DNA from: Conchocele bisecta
Lineage: Eukaryota > Mollusca > Bivalvia > Lucinida > Thyasiridae
Direction: 5' to 3'
NCBI GenBank assembly: GCA_029237695.1
Contig: CM055271.1
Location: 36,638,462 to 36,702,461, forward strand
Length of the DNA: 64,000 nt
Shown here piece after piece: positions 45,107-55,820 of this stretch. Both the position numbers and the translations under genes were made by a program. The stretch's first letter is position 1. Every line of letters starts with the position of its first letter. The notes beneath the pieces are model-generated. The model made no database searches, was not told where the DNA came from, and was given only the letters and a program-made list of their open reading frames with translations.

Positions 45107-45572
45107 CAAATTTCATCTTAGTTCCCATTATTTTTCGAACGATGCTTCGGTCTATTTTTTCACGTAAAGATGGATTGTAAATTCCATCCAACTTGTTAAT
45201 CATGCTCTTATCACACACATTATTTCGTGTGTCGGTATCTTTATTTTTAGCATAACATACATCGTGATGGTATGCTGCTTTATCTACGCGGTTTATTGGA
45301 ATGCTCCAAGGCTTAGGAGTAAAGTCATTCTTCAACATTTTGTTAAGCTTTGTTCCAGGGCCAGTAAAGTTATGCCTAGGTAGATGCATTTCAAAAGGCA
45401 GCTTGTTGATTAGGTTGTTTACAAATCCTTTACCCTCAGTGTTAGATGTGGATTGAGTTTTTGTAGAACCACAAACATTACATTTACCTTTTTTCATGTT
45501 CTTCCCATTTTTTGTGAGAACAACCTCCAAACCACTTATATCAGTAACCTTTCGACACTTGACACAATACAT
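45078..45572 (-). CDS. Zinc-ribbon plus phospholipase A2-like Polinton protein
   Basis: A 164-residue protein, intact, starting at 45572. Residues 3-40 hold two Cys pairs (CVKC and CNVCG) forming a zinc ribbon of the DUF5679 kind. Residues about 64-105 match the phospholipase A2-like domain of parvovirus capsid N-termini: a GPGTKL calcium-loop-like segment, then RVDKAAYHHDVCY with the His-Asp pair. The C-terminus is basic (KMKFGMGLKKKLK). In parvoviruses the domain acts on endosomal membrane during entry. A similar role in Polinton particles is inferred. It lies between integrase and an unknown gene, all on minus. Confidence 0.8.
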   Translation of the reverse strand: MYCVKCRKVTDISGLEVVLTKNGKNMKKGKCNVCGSTKTQSTSNTEGKGFVNNLINKLPFEMHLPRHNFTGPGTKLNKMLKNDFTPKPWSIPINRVDKAAYHHDVCYAKNKDTDTRNNVCDKSMINKLDGIYNPSLREKIDRSIVRKIMGTKMKFGMGLKKKLK

Positions 45573-45644
45573 TTTATAATATAATTTTTTATTTTTAATA
45601 TAAAAAGGAAGCTGCTAACCAATATTCCATTTACAGTACTCTTT

Positions 45645-46073
45645 TCACGCATTTAATTGAGGGATACCGGGATAACTCTTAATAATTTTAGTTTCTATGT
45701 CGACAGCCCCCGAAAAAAGAATTGTATGGCTGTATAGATGAAGCAAAGGTCTAAGATCATTGTGGAAGTAAATCTGACTATCCTCCCCGTATGTTCTATA
45801 ACTTACTAACCTATAAATCTTATTCTTCTTTATTACAGTTAACTTGGGTTGTAATACAAAAGGTATAAATCGGGTAGTGTTTGATATTTATCCTATAAAA
45901 GGATAATATTGATATTCGGGGGATTTATAATTTTTTACATTCTTCCCACTCACTGACGTAATAGTTGATTGTCCTATACCTATGAATTCTAAATTACACG
46001 TTTCGAGGAAGTCAAAACACTTACACTCTTCGGCTTCCGGATGCTGCTCACAATGTTTTCTTAGTTGATCCAT
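45645..46073 (-). pseudogene. Unknown Polinton gene with one frameshift
   Basis: I take the ATG at 46073 (MDQLRKHCEQHPEAEECKC) because the longer upstream start adds only a lysine-rich leader from AT-rich DNA. The first frame runs to 45888. The reading continues in another frame from about 45870 (PFVLQPKLTVIKKNKIYRLV, then SYRTYGEDSQIYFHNDLRP) to a TGA at 45645. About 140 residues in all. The second part looks like a beta-strand domain. No family recognised. It is transcribed divergently from the ATPase across an AT-rich gap (46074-46155). Confidence 0.55.
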
Positions 46074-46155
46074 TTTATTTTCTTTTTTCTTTTTTAATAT
46101 ATAAAAATCTACCATATTAAAAAAAATGGAAGTATAAGATCTCTCATGGAATGGA

Positions 46156-46917
46156 ATGCAGTCAAAGAGGTTTAATCATCCTCTACTACCCAAGTCAATA
46201 CGTGGAGTCATTATTGGGAAGTCAGGTTGTGGAAAGACTACCTTGCTACTCAATCTACTACTAAGCCCAGGTTGGTTAGATTACAATAGTTTGTTCATGT
46301 TTGGTAAGAGCTTGTTCCAACCAGAGTACAGGATATTGAAAAAGGCTTTTGAGGAAAAGCTCCCAAAAAAATCAATTCTCAGGTTATTCAACAATCAAAA
46401 GGAGATCATGAAACTGAATGCTTCTCCATTAGTATTAGTTGAGGAGATGGGGATATACTGCATATTGGATCGAATGACATCGAATGACATCGAATGCAGT
46501 TTTTACGAGACGTCAGAGGATGTACCAGATCCACGGGAGCTTAATCCAGACAACAAGAACCTCATGATCTTTGATGACCTGTTGCTTGAAAAGCAGAACA
46601 AATGTGAGTCATATTACATTCGTGGAAGACACTCAAACGTGGACTGCTTCTATATATCACACAACTACTTTAAGCTCCATAGACAGACTATTCGCGAAAA
46701 TGCAAACTTTATCTGCTTATTTTCACAAGATCTCGAGAACATTAACCACATCTACAACGATCATGTCGGCAGAGATATGACAAAAGACGAGTTTAGAAAT
46801 TTATGTAAAAAGACATGGGAGAAACCACATGGTGTTGTTGTGATTGACTTGACCAGTAAGAAGGACAATGAAAAGTATAGTATAGGAGTGGACTGGATAC
46901 ATTTTACATCCCACTGA
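46156..46917 (+). CDS. Polinton genome-packaging ATPase (A32/FtsK-HerA type)
   Basis: 253 residues with ATG at 46156. Walker A is IIGKSGCGKTTLLLNLLL near residues 22-39. Walker B is NLMIFDDLL near 135-143. The C-terminal part has VDCFYISHNYFKL and IRENANFICLFSQD, a pattern standard in Polinton and virophage packaging ATPases, where it sets the arginine/sensor region. A small in-frame local repeat (ATCGAATGAC three times, near 46470-46495) lies between the Walker motifs and may be an insertion. The enzyme would pump DNA into a capsid. No capsid gene remains in this copy. Confidence 0.85.
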   Translation: MQSKRFNHPLLPKSIRGVIIGKSGCGKTTLLLNLLLSPGWLDYNSLFMFGKSLFQPEYRILKKAFEEKLPKKSILRLFNNQKEIMKLNASPLVLVEEMGIYCILDRMTSNDIECSFYETSEDVPDPRELNPDNKNLMIFDDLLLEKQNKCESYYIRGRHSNVDCFYISHNYFKLHRQTIRENANFICLFSQDLENINHIYNDHVGRDMTKDEFRNLCKKTWEKPHGVVVIDLTSKKDNEKYSIGVDWIHFTSH

Positions 46918-46942
46918 TATAACAAAACAAGTCATATATAAA

Positions 46943-47160
46943 ATGACAAGCGCTATTGATATATTAGAAAAGATTGAGAAGAATGCAGAGCCTAAAAACG
47001 TTTTTTCATATAGTTGTGAGTGGTAAAAACACAATCAAAACTAGGTTTAATCCACCATTAGATTTTGATAATAGTAAGAAGTATGAAATAGCTCTAGTCG
47101 GCCTAGAGACGTACTACACAATTGGGTCTTCACAAATAGTATCAGCTTGGAGCTACATAC
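46943..47160 (+). pseudogene. Fragment of an unknown Polinton gene
   Basis: It starts at an ATG at 46943 after AATATAAAATG-type leader. About 20 codons read MTSAIDILEKIEKNAEP, then a slip in TTTTTT moves to a frame with HIVVSGKNTIKTRFNPPLDF and SKKYEIALVGLETYYT. The segment KYEIAL--LETYY is one I associate with a structural-like gene in this element group, but I cannot name it. It ends abruptly where polymerase sequence begins, so a deletion joins the two. Confidence 0.45.
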
Positions 47161-48972
47161 AGTAAAATATGAACCACTACGAGGTAACTCATATATTCCT
47201 CTTCCACCAAAGCTAGCAAAGAAAGACATATTCATAAAAAACTTGGGTAAAAAGGAGGATAAGATTAACTGCATCCCTAACAATGAGGAGAAGTACATTT
47301 CATTTACAAAGGAGATTGTAATTAACAGTTTTACTAACAAAGACGGAGAGAAAAAGGAAGTGAAGCATGAGCTGCGGTTTATTGACAGCTTCAAGGTCAT
47401 GGCTTCTAGTCTAGATAAACTGGTAGGTAACCTTCAGAAAGATCAATTCGTAGACTTGGAAAGTGAGTATCAAGGTGAGCAGTTGAGTTTGCTAACACGT
47501 AAGGTTGTCTATCCATATGGTTATGTTGATGGTCTTGAGAGGCTGGATGAGGTTCTACTACCTCCAAAGGAAGAGTTCTATTCTAAGTTGAGTAGTGATG
47601 ACATTTCAGATGAAGACTATGTACATGCACAATTTTCTGGAAAGAGTTTAAATGTAAGACGATGAGAGACTACCACAATCTGTATCTCACGTCAGATGTA
47701 TTGCTTCTGGCAGACGTATGTGAGACCTTCCGTGTCTGCTTGACAAACTATAACCTAGACCCAGCCTGGTGTTATACAGCACCATGTTTGGCGTGGGATG
47801 CTGCGTTGAGCAACCTCTATGGATGGGCTATGTGTAAACCACTACCTACACATGGATTTAAATGTATGACTGAATTGAATATCTGGGAAAACCATTCCTG
47901 TATCCTAGAGGTTGACTTGGATTATTCTAAAGAACTGCACAATTTACATAACGAATATCCTCTAGCTCCCGGAAGGGGCGTTGTGAATAAGGTTGAACAG
48001 CTTATACCTAATCTAAACGACAAGACAAAGTATGTCGTTCACTACGAGAACCTCAAGATGTATGCGAGTTTTGGACTAAAGATCACCAAGATACATAGAG
48101 GTATCAAGTCCGAGGAGAGCTATTGGCTTAAAGTACATTGATCTAAACACTTCATTAAGATCCAAGGCAAATAATTACTTTGAAAAATACTTTTTCATGC
48201 TCATGAACAACTCCGTCTTTGGAAAGACTATGGAAAACATCCGAAACAGGGTTGACATTCAGCTGGTGAATAATGAAGGAAAGGCTATGAAGCTGGCAGC
48301 AAAGCCTAACTACAAACACTGTACCAGATTCGATGAAAACCTAGTAGCCATTCTCATGAAGAAGACCAAAATTAGGTTTAACAAACCTGTTTACCTGGGT
48401 ATGTCTATCCTAGACTTGAGCAAAACTTTGATGTACGACTTCCACTACAACTACATCAATGGGAATAAAGCTAAGCTATTGTTCACTGACACTGACAGTT
48501 TAGCATACGAGATTGAAAATGAGGACTTTTATAAGGACATCAACGGATATGTAAAAAAAGCACCTTCAACACAAGTGGAATACCAAAAAATCATACTTCA
48601 GGTATACAAACTGACATTAACAAGAAGGTCATCGGTATGATGAAGGATGAATGTGGCGGAAAGATTATGCAAGAGTTTGTTGGACTAAGAGCTAAGCTGT
48701 ACAGCTATAAGATGTATGAAGGTTAGGAAGAAAAACTATGCAAAGGTGTAAAGCAGAATGTGGTCAAAAAGAATATTAGATTCGATGACTACAAGACCTG
48801 TCTGTTTAGTAGAAAGGATCCTTTAAGGAAGATGAACGTAATCAGAAGCCATGGACTTGAAATATACACGGAGGAGGTAAACAAGGTAGCACTGTCTTCA
48901 GACGATGACAAGCGGGTCATTATGGAGGATGGGGTGAACACGTTGGCATATGGATATTGTCGATTGGCTTAA
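47147..48972 (+). pseudogene. Polinton DNA polymerase B, internally deleted and frameshifted
   Basis: The first piece (47147-47665) has YEPLRGNSYIPLP from the N-terminal region, then jumps to the exonuclease region FIDSFKVMASSLDKLV. The next piece (47662-48141) has DYHNLYLTSDVLLLADVCE and motif A in LEVDLDYSKELH. The third (about 48142-48640) has motif B in NNSVFGKT and motif C in FTDTDS. A TAG near 48724 and another shift precede the end at 48972. Exonuclease I is absent, so a deletion between N-terminal and exonuclease regions is likely. The polymerase is of a different sublineage from that of Polinton 1. Confidence 0.85.
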
Positions 48973-48995
48973 AGAAATTGGTTTAATAATAAAAA

Positions 48996-49843
48996 ATGGC
49001 TGTTGATATATTTGGTCGTAAGCATAGTGAAAATAATCAAACATTCTCTGGAGTAACAGTTAGTTCCATAAACAAAATATTTTTAAGAAAGGATGGAACG
49101 ACGTTACGAGTGAACTAACTGGTCCACTAAATACGAATATAAACAGAATCTCTAATGTCGTTGATCCTACTGGTGCGCAAGATGTGGCAACCAAGCATTA
49201 TGTAGATGAGATGGACGAAGTATTTAATATATGTCTTAATAAATTCAACAAGAACTTAACTGCTCTTGAAAATGATGCGGCAACCAAGCATTATGTAGAT
49301 GAAAAAAGCGAAATTACTAAAATGAAAATGACTCAATTGATCAAGAAATTAAATAGTCAAGACAACGAAATAGAAGTTTTAAAAGATAAAGAAAAGAGAC
49401 TCAAAAAGGCCAATCAGAAGTCAGTTATTTCTATTCGCGCTGAGGAGCGCGGTCCACTAGAACCTGGAAAATATGAGTGGTCATTTGGTAGCAACGCCAC
49501 AAACAATCAATATACAGGACACACCATGGCAGCGTCCGGGACGATCCTCCGAATATTAATCTCCTCGGTGAACGCGAAGGGTAATGCTACCGGTGAAGTC
49601 CGAGTTAACCTTGTTTTAAATGGAATTGAACAGGAGTCTGGTATAACGAAGCATGCTGGACATAGGTCGGGATTTACGACATTCGACACCACACCTATTG
49701 ATGTTCAAGCCGGGACCGTGATAAACTTCGTAACCAAGACTGGAGACGCCGGATGCTTCTCCAGCGTCGTGACCTTGGTGATTCAAATAGATTTGCAGGG
49801 CCGCCCGGAAATCACGAAAATGAAAAAGTTGATTTTTTATTAA
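48996..49843 (+). pseudogene. Fibre-like attachment protein of Polinton 2, one frameshift
   Basis: The ATG at 48996 (MAVDIFGRKHSENNQTFSG) follows an AT-rich leader. One missing base near 49100 shifts the frame within KIFLRKDG / NDVTSELTGPLN. After that the frame is open to 49843. Two ATKHYVDE repeats, an amphipathic coiled coil (about 49310-49425) and a C-terminal beta-rich head (EPGKYEWSF, SGTILRILISS, VQAGTVINFVTKTGD) follow. ATK-YVD repeats with coiled coil and a sandwich head are typical of trimeric phage tail fibres and virus fibres. About 280 residues. The last 43 codons lie inside the right terminal repeat. The head may be of C1q/TNF-like or other jelly-roll type; uncertain. Confidence 0.65.
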
Positions 49844-50065
49844 AAATCAATTTTTGGATTTATGAGACCCCCTATCTAAATGTGCTCGACCCAGTATTGT
49901 CCTCGTATCTAGACATAATCGTATCTACACCCTTGTCCTCGTATCTAGCTCAAAACCAAATCACGCAAAACTAAATCACGGAAATGTGCTCGGATCGTCG
50001 TTCAAAACCAAATCACGCAAAACCAAATCACGGAAATGTGTTCGGATCGTCGTTTCTCTACTACT
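49715..50065 (-). repeat. Polinton 2 right terminal inverted repeat
   Basis: Mirror of 43365-43715 with the same net length. It begins inside the fibre-like gene at ACCGTGATAAACTTCG and ends ACTACT before TACATG (50066-50071). Confidence 0.9.
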
Positions 50066-50075
50066 TACATGTTCA

Positions 50076-50400
50076 AATGTGGGGGGGGGGGATCCTAACA
50101 TTAGAACTGAATATTTACAATTAAAAAAATATATATCCAGCCCTGAAATCAGAATAATCCTGATCTGATGTCAGGCCTCGCCACACCAGAATCACTTGGC
50201 CCCCTCTCAAAAGCAATACAATCAGTAATAATCTTACTACTTTTATAATGGGCAATAACCCAATTCAACTCCCAGATAACAAAACAGCCAAAGATAAAAA
50301 CGTACCCGAGAGCCAAACCAGGCAAATCGTGATTTCTATAAGGAGGAACCCATACCGTTAATTTACGCCTTCACGTTCACCCGACCAACCACCCACATGG
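50076..50400 (-). repeat. Poly-C-family dispersed repeat, reverse orientation
   Basis: A poly-G run (50083-50092) precedes CAGCCCTGAAATCAGAATAA and GGGCAATAACCC, matching 33660-33900 in reverse. Confidence 0.6.
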
Positions 50401-51269
50401 GACTGGGTTAGAAATAAACACAACACGCGCGTTAATAGTTTAGTTTTTATGTTATCAATGAAGCAAAGATATAAATAGGGTTTGATAGTAAAATGGAAAT
50501 AACATGTGTTAAATTAATTTCAATGCAAATAACGAAATCACAGTAACCGGTTCATCATATACACATAATTGGTTCCCACTTCGCGGGAGCTAATGAACAC
50601 ATATATAAAGACGCTGGTAAACAAAATGGACCTTATACCTGCTTGCACAACCAGCGTATGCCCAGATCAGGCTGCGCATCCGCGCAATGCCCAGATCAGG
50701 CTGCGCATCCGCGCAGTCTGATCAGGGCATACGTGGTTCGCTATTCAAACACTAGCGTCGCATTTACGTCGTCAGGAAAATAGTTGTAGACTAGTATGAG
50801 ACACGCTATGTGTTTTTGTACATAAGAACATGCACGATATCTCGTAAAAAATATTTGCAAATTTTACGATATTTTCCGTAAATGACGTCGAACATTTCAA
50901 CGAACTTTCACACCAAGTGTGGATATATAATTAATTCCGCATTTGCTATGAAAATGTCGTCATCTGTTGACGTCATTTTCAGAAAATATCACATCTATAT
51001 TTCAATAAAAATCGCACATGTTCGTAGGTACAAAATCACGTGGTGTGTCTTAATTATGATGAGACAAGCCATGTGATTTTGTACCTAAGAAGATGTCTAA
51101 AATATCTACAATATGTACGATAGCTTCCGGAAATGATGTCGAAATGATCAGCGGAACTGTGCAATGGAATTCCGCATTTGCTATGAATATCTCGTCCACT
51201 TTCGACGTAATTTACAGAAAATATCAGAGTTTCTGTAAACGTTTTTCATGAAAAATCGCACACAGGTTT
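50401..51269. repeat. Intergenic inverted-repeat cluster
   Basis: A palindrome GATCAGGCTGCGCATCCGCG with a tandem partial copy (50660-50730) and two or three tandem units of the family with ACAAAATCACGTGG and TTTTGTACCTAAGAAGATG (50790-51260), each facing its complement. No gene. Confidence 0.45.
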
Positions 51270-51520
51270 AACCCTTTGAACCCGAATTCCCGCTATAGCG
51301 GTTTATGCAAACCGTGCAGATCCAGATGAGCCGGCTCGTAAGAAGCCGTCTCATCCGGATTTGCACTTTTTGCAATAATTTTCATATTTTTTTAGAACAA
51401 AAAACACCTCCTTTTCATAAATGGATTAATCTGAAAATTATTTTCTGACGATTGGATTGGTCGGAAACCAATTAGCATAATATCACAGTCCATTCCAGTT
51501 ACTTAGGGGTGAAAGGGTTA
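51270..51520. repeat. Second copy of the 30545 foldback-like repeat
   Basis: It begins TTAACCCTTTGAACCCGAA and ends GGGTGAAAGGGTTAA, with CAGATGAGCCGGCTCGTAAG inside. Confidence 0.65.
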
Positions 51521-51779
51521 AAGATCAAATGACTCGTCTCATTTGCGCAAAAGGTTGTACACGTGTATGTATAAAGTGGTTGCGATGCAATAAGGTCCAT
51601 TTTGTCAGGAGCTGGCTCATTTAAAACATCAACAGTCATCAGATAAAATGTACAACGTGAGACGGTGATGGAAATATTTCTGTGAATATAGTCTAAATTG
51701 ATTTACAATACAAGATAAAATGTGCCCCTCCGTAATATATTGGGAGTTTAATGCATTTAATTGCGTCAACGGCTACGGT

Positions 51780-52292
51780 TACTGTCTCTTTCATGAAACC
51801 TGCCCAAATTTTACGGCCATATAATCAATGGAAAAACAATATTGTTTTCTATAATATTAAATTTTATCAAAATTTAAGAATGAGCCTACTTTTTACTTCG
51901 TGACATTTTGTCAAATATTGATTTTATTACGAAAAAATGATTTGTCTGGGATTTTAACATGGAGGTGGTGGAGTTGTGGAGGAGTTGGACGAGTTGGTCG
52001 AGTTGTGGGGGAGTAAACAAGCGAAATATTCGGTCAAGTAATACTGAATTCTAAAAACATTTCCCCATGTTAAATCCCCATAGATATCTTCACTCTGTGA
52101 AGATGTCTATGGGGATTTAACATGGGGAATTTCTTTTTCGCAATAAAAGTCAATATTTGACAAAATTTCACTAGATAAAAAGAAGGCTTATTCTTAAATT
52201 TTGCTTTAATTTAATATTATCATACAAAATATTGTTTTTGAATTGTTTATATGGACGTAAAAATTGGGCAGGTTTCGTGAAACAGACAGTAG
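51780..52292. mobile_element. Foldback element family 5, complete copy
   Basis: The ends are TACTGTCTCTTTCATGAAAC and its near complement. The centre is AGATATCTTCACTCTGTGAA in type. This complete copy defines the extents of the fragments at 8698-9285 and 26510-26835. Confidence 0.7.
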
Positions 52293-52344
52293 TTTAGACC
52301 GGATTAACAAGGAAGTCAGCATTTCACTTGTCATAGCTATTCAC

Positions 52345-52560
52345 TTTAGCCCTTAGAATGCGGGAACCGAAAATTGTCGTCTGCTGATAATTCATATTTT
52401 GTCATTTCTCTCAGTAAAAACATGGTTTGGCAGCATTTTAGAATCATTTCCATTGGAAATGATTCTAAAGTGCTTCCAAACCAAGTTTTTGATAAGAAAA
52501 ATGGAAAAATAAAAAATATTCAGCAGACGACACAAATTAATTCAACATTGTAAGGGTTAA
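52345..52560. mobile_element. Foldback element family 4, copy 3
   Basis: The palindromic centre has AATCATTTCCATTGGAAATG, flanked by AACATGGTTTGGCAGCA and its complement. Confidence 0.7.
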
Positions 52561-52739
52561 ATAACAATGACGATTTTGTGTTAATCATTCAACACAAGTG
52601 ACTAAAAATTGTAAAAAATATACCCTTAACAAAAATGAATATGCACATTTCAGTTGAAAACTATGAGAGTACACAGAACATGCAGAATTTCTTTTTCAAC
52701 CCCTTGTTGGAGGTGTACATTAATCATATAAAGGGCACA

Positions 52740-52948
52740 GGGCCCGTTTCACTAAACTTCGTAAACCAAAATGTTCATAAGGCAAATTTAGGATAGTTTG
52801 GAAAAGTCAATTCATGGATTTACTTTTATTGAATACAGGCTGCATATGCAGCCTATGCCCAAGAAAACATTATTAATGTGAAATTTGCAGGCTATCATAA
52901 TTTTGCACTTACGAACAGTTTAGTCGTACCAAGTTTAGTGAAACGGCC
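52740..52948. mobile_element. Foldback element family 1, intact copy
   Basis: A continuous inverted structure from GGGCCCGTTTCACTAAAC to GTTTAGTGAAACGG with TGCATATGCA at the centre. It serves as the empty-site reference for the insertion at 27250. Confidence 0.8.
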
Positions 52949-54384
52949 ACCCAGATGTTTGAACAGAATGTTGGTGTCATATGGGTATTTGGCTGGATTT
53001 TGGGTAGTTTTTTGGTGGATTTCGTTGGTTTTGGGTAATTTACATAGTCTTGTGCAACTATTAATGCCCAATCATTACACACGACAGAAATCGTCAATTA
53101 TCTACACATTCGCCGTTCCAAACGTTCTGGCCCCTTTTATACTGTCAACATAACCCAAAGTGCCGTACCTATACGTGTAATTAACGGGAGGTGACGTAAA
53201 TTGTATGTTGGTAGCAATGCACCCAAACCACCAGATACCGTAATAACCCATAACACACCGAAATATGAACCGTTTAAAGAACCTGTGGTGCGACAAGCGT
53301 AGACCCTGATCAGACTGCGCATCCGCGCAGTCTGATCAGGGTCTAAGCTAGTCGCCATTCAGTTAATCTAATGATGGTTATTCCTTTGAATAGCATATTT
53401 TGGTGGATTTTGTGTAGATTTTGGTAGATTTCGTTGGCTTTGGGTAATGTACACAGTTTTGTGCAACTACTACTGTCAACTGATACGTGTAACTCACGGC
53501 AGGTTACGTAAATTGTACGTTGCTAACAATGCATATGATATACCGAAATAAACCTATACAAACCGAAATATGAACCGTTCTTCAAGAACCCATGATAAAG
53601 GGTACGGTATTCTTAAAATATCTTTAAAATGTTGACGAACACTGCAGATCCCGATGAGACGGCTTGTGACAAGCCGGCTCATCTGGATCTACAGTGTTTG
53701 TCGCAGATGTTCGCTTTATGCAGTCTGTTGGGTGGAAAGGGTCATTTTTACTTTCTATTAAATTAATAATTAAATGTTCAGCCGCTATGTTTAGAACTGA
53801 TTTTACGCCATTCATGTATGCGGTTCCAGCATTCACAATCATATACATATAATACATATAAACTAGGGACGTTTTGAAAACGGCATACATTCTGGTTCTG
53901 CCATCCATGCCGGCGTAAAATGTTTCACGTCGAAATAGGCGCCGGAATCCTGACAAATTCCCATTCAACTACATGGAGAAGATATGTTTTACAGACACAT
54001 TTTAGTCTAGTAACCGGAGCAAGGGTTTGCACCGGTTGCTAGACGAAAATGCGTTTATGGCATACCTCTAAGTAGAGTTGAGTGGTGTCTCGTCAGGAAA
54101 CAGTGCAGTTTTCGACGTGAACCATTTTACGACGGTACGGAGTGCAGCGTTGGTGATACATTTTGTGACAAATAACAAAACGTTGAGCCCGGCTCCAGCG
54201 TTATCTCCCTTATCGCTTCGCCTATTTTTCGCCGATATTAATTTATTACGTTGGAATGCAGAGAGTTCATACGGAATTCAATTCAATTCCGCATGAACTC
54301 CGAATCTTGTGTAAATGTATGTGAAATTTGAATTTGTTTTCGATATCAACGAAAATCAAGTATGTGATACGGTAGCTAACGCCA
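52949..54384. repeat. Intergenic DNA with a diverged tandem duplication
   Basis: 52985-53290 and 53400-53600 are diverged copies (TTTCGTTGG-TTTGGGTAAT, GTGCAACTA, GGTTACGTAAATTGTA). A palindrome GACTGCGCATCCGCGCAGTC lies between (53305-53350). 53640-53740 is a copy of the CTACAGTGTTTG family. No gene. Confidence 0.45.
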
Positions 54385-55313
54385 GAGCCTGGCTTATATG
54401 TGGCTGTGACTGAAGAAAAGCGGATAATGCGTTTTGTGACCAGTGTAGATCCAGATCAGACTGTGCATCCGCACAGTCTGATCAGGATCTGCACTGTTCG
54501 CCATTCTGTCAGTGATACGCCTGGCATGCTTCTAACAAGCAATATAGATCGTTACACGACCGTCAACGCTATTATTTACAATATTTGTCAATTTCTTTAT
54601 TTAAAATGATTGATTATTGTGCTTGAAATCAAGCAGTTTGATTGGCTAAGCCTGAGCCGTGCTACAACGCAGGCTCAGACAATCAAATTGATTGCGAGTT
54701 GGCATTGTTAATAGATAGTCGACATCGTCGATCATCTGGGCAACATTAACGCTGACATCTGTGTGTGTATCAGGCTTTATCCCGTCAACACAGTGCATAC
54801 GTGCCGTGAAACACGGTGCCGTGAAACATTTTTGATATCCTGTCAATTCGATTTGGAGATGCGGCTGGGGTTAGTTTTTTGCATTTTATAGCTATTTGTA
54901 ATGTTGACGGGATAAATAGAATAGTAGGTTAGTGCCGTGAATTGAAAACAATATCTGGCGCGGCACGGAAACGGGATGTGCTCGGCAGAGCCTCGCCCAT
55001 CCCGTATCCTAAGCCTTGCCAGATATTTTTCCCATTCACGGCACTAACCTACTATTCTCTATCTATTTTCCTTATTTCTGAACCAAAGTATATGTTGTGA
55101 CCACTCACTTGAACCGTCTCGGCGAGACGGTTCAAATGAGTGGTCACAACATATACTTCTGATGAGAAATAAAGAAATTCTTGAGCCTTGCCGGATACTT
55201 TTTCCCATTCACGGCACTAACCTACTATTCTCTATACCCACGTCTCCAGTCACGGCCACACAAGACATGCTAACACAATAAATGAGCAACTGCGTAACGC
55301 GGAAATATGAATT
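54385..55313. repeat. Clustered palindromic repeats
   Basis: 54385-54560 is a CAGATCAG-family copy. 54610-54720 has a palindrome around GCAGTTTGATTGGCTAAGCC. 54890-55240 carries inverted CACGGCACTAACCTACTATT blocks and the perfect hairpin ACCGTCTCGGCGAGACGGT inside arms with GTATATGTTGTGACCACTCA. Confidence 0.55.
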
Positions 55314-55820
55314 TTAAAGGTACATGCCCACTCAGCAGGCACATAATGTTCTTTCAGAGAGACATCATCGCACACATTTTCTGACAAAATAAACATGCAT
55401 TCACCGTTACCCCACTTATTGATTGGCATTATTATTTATTTTATATCAGACGTCAATTGCCACACTGATATCAGGGGGGAATAACTGTGTTTCCTTAAAA
55501 TGTTAACAGCCATTACTATATATTCTCTGTATTTATTTTTTGATGTACAATGATCATACTTTATAGTCTGTCGAAAATATTATTTTGTTCAGGTGACGCA
55601 TTTAATTAGTATAAATAATTTAAAACTATCATGCCTCATTTGTATATGAAAATAGCTTGATACCACCGCGAGTCACTATCAGTAACATAAATGATTATAT
55701 CTGTATAGCGGGCACTCGTAATTTTTAGAACTGGCGGAATAGTGACACGACACAATTATACACTTATTTAATTCCTATAAAGAACAGTTTGTGCCTACTG
55801 AGTGGGCATGTACCTTTAAC
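55314..55820. mobile_element. Terminal-inverted-repeat element family 7, copy 2 with extra internal DNA
   Basis: The ends match 9335-9645 (AAAGGTACATGCCCACTCAG and its complement at 55792-55818). About 200 bp at 55505-55705 is absent from copy 1. Confidence 0.55.

Larger units (their letters stand above)
43365..50065. mobile_element. Polinton/Maverick element 2, 6.7 kb, both ends present
   Basis: Inverted repeats of 351 bp at 43365-43715 and 49715-50065 start AGTAGTAGAGAAACGACG and end with its complement ACTACT. The flanks AACATG and TACATG agree in five of six bases, as expected for a Polinton 6-bp target duplication. Genes are, on minus, protease, integrase, phospholipase-like and an unknown; on plus, ATPase, an unknown fragment, DNA polymerase B and fibre-like. 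At 6.7 kb it is far shorter than the usual 13-25 kb. The polymerase is internally deleted and no major capsid gene was recognised. Confidence 0.9.

Noticed and set aside
53640..53740. Possible short RNA gene suggested by hairpins around GGCTCATCTGGATC
   Set aside because: The same hairpin recurs in many dispersed repeat copies across the window, so it is better explained as a mobile repeat.
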